7,178 nucleotides of DNA from Porphyromonadaceae bacterium (GTDB taxonomy: Bacteria; Bacteroidota; Bacteroidia; Bacteroidales; UBA11471), in contig JAJQIP010000184.1 of NCBI GenBank assembly GCA_021199145.1, positions 1 to 7,178 of the forward strand. The letters are read 5' to 3'. A program made the position numbers and the translations under genes. A model generated the notes under the pieces. That model saw only the letters and a program-made list of their open reading frames with translations. It did not search any database and had not been told where the DNA came from. Below, one piece after another: positions 6,961-7,178 of this stretch. Every line of letters starts with the position of its first letter. Position 1 is the stretch's first letter.

Positions 6961-7178
6961 TCTCTTCTCTTGTAGCTGGATAAATCTGAATATGATTTTC
7001 TTTCGTATTACAGGATGGTCGTGATTTCCGTATAGAGAGCCTCCCCAAAAGCACATCCTCTGACTTGGGGGGGGGGGAAAAATTTTTTGTGCGAAAAGGG
7101 TAAACTATTTTTGATTAATTTATAAAAAAAACAAAATTGAATTAATTTGGTAAGGTTACGAAATATTTAACTTATACA
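6961..7178. other. non-coding tail after hisA with G run and AT-rich stretch
   Basis: These 218 bases show no confident gene. No classical GC hairpin with a T run lies directly after hisA. From 7041 there is a C-rich arm, an 11-base G run at 7067-7077, then A5T6, and finally about 80 strongly AT-rich bases up to the edge. The AT-rich end looks like a promoter or leader region for a gene beyond the window, but I find no promoter with correct spacing. Confidence 0.6.
7067..7077 (+). repeat. 11-base homopolymeric G tract
   Basis: Eleven consecutive G residues followed directly by AAAAATTTTTT. The window has no other G or C run of comparable length. Runs like this are prone to slippage during replication and to miscounting in sequencing, so the exact length is uncertain. 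The upstream C-rich segment at 7041-7048 could pair with the start of the run. Confidence 0.9.

Noticed and set aside
7086..7113. Possible promoter: TTTG at 7086-7089 with TATTTTTG at 7106-7113
   Set aside because: The -7 element matches the Bacteroides consensus, but the gap is only 16 bases rather than 19-21 and the region is so AT-rich that a chance match is likely.

Overview
This window is a chromosomal segment from a member of the Bacteroidota, most likely order Bacteroidales. The evidence is promoters of the Bacteroides type (TTTG, a gap of 19-21, then TAnnTTTG), A-rich translation starts without a clear Shine-Dalgarno sequence, moderate GC, and Bacteroidales-like versions of every protein. 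I cannot fix the genus. All seven recognisable genes lie on the + strand in three transcription blocks.

Block 1 (1-1388) holds the 3' part of fabG (3-oxoacyl-ACP reductase, N-terminus off the window) and, 9 bases later, an RluA-family pseudouridine synthase. The next 293 bases contain no supported gene; they hold a strong hairpin terminator (1498-1535) and then a near-consensus promoter (1604-1636).

Block 2 (1604-4655) is a compact three-gene operon bounded by that promoter and a GC-rich terminator (4619-4654): kduI, kduD and a DUF4861-type lipoprotein. KduI and KduD convert 5-dehydro-4-deoxy-D-glucuronate, formed from the unsaturated uronates released by polysaccharide lyases, to 2-keto-3-deoxygluconate. 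The lipoprotein is predicted to be exported and membrane anchored. It is the least understood gene here and the best candidate for an undescribed role in uronic-acid polysaccharide use.

Block 3 (4701-6960) is a second operon with its own promoter: purU (10-formyltetrahydrofolate hydrolase), hisH and hisA. The genes are tightly packed (gaps of 9 and 3 bases). It joins one-carbon/purine metabolism to the middle of histidine biosynthesis. hisF, the obligate partner of hisH, does not follow within the remaining 218 bases.

The tail (6961-7178) has no confident gene. It contains an 11-base G run, a short C-rich/G-rich inverted repeat, an AT-rich stretch, and a short minus-strand open frame running through the homopolymer. 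The G run is the most unusual sequence feature. Overall this is mostly core metabolism plus one carbohydrate-use cassette; I see no mobile element, CRISPR array, tRNA or rRNA.
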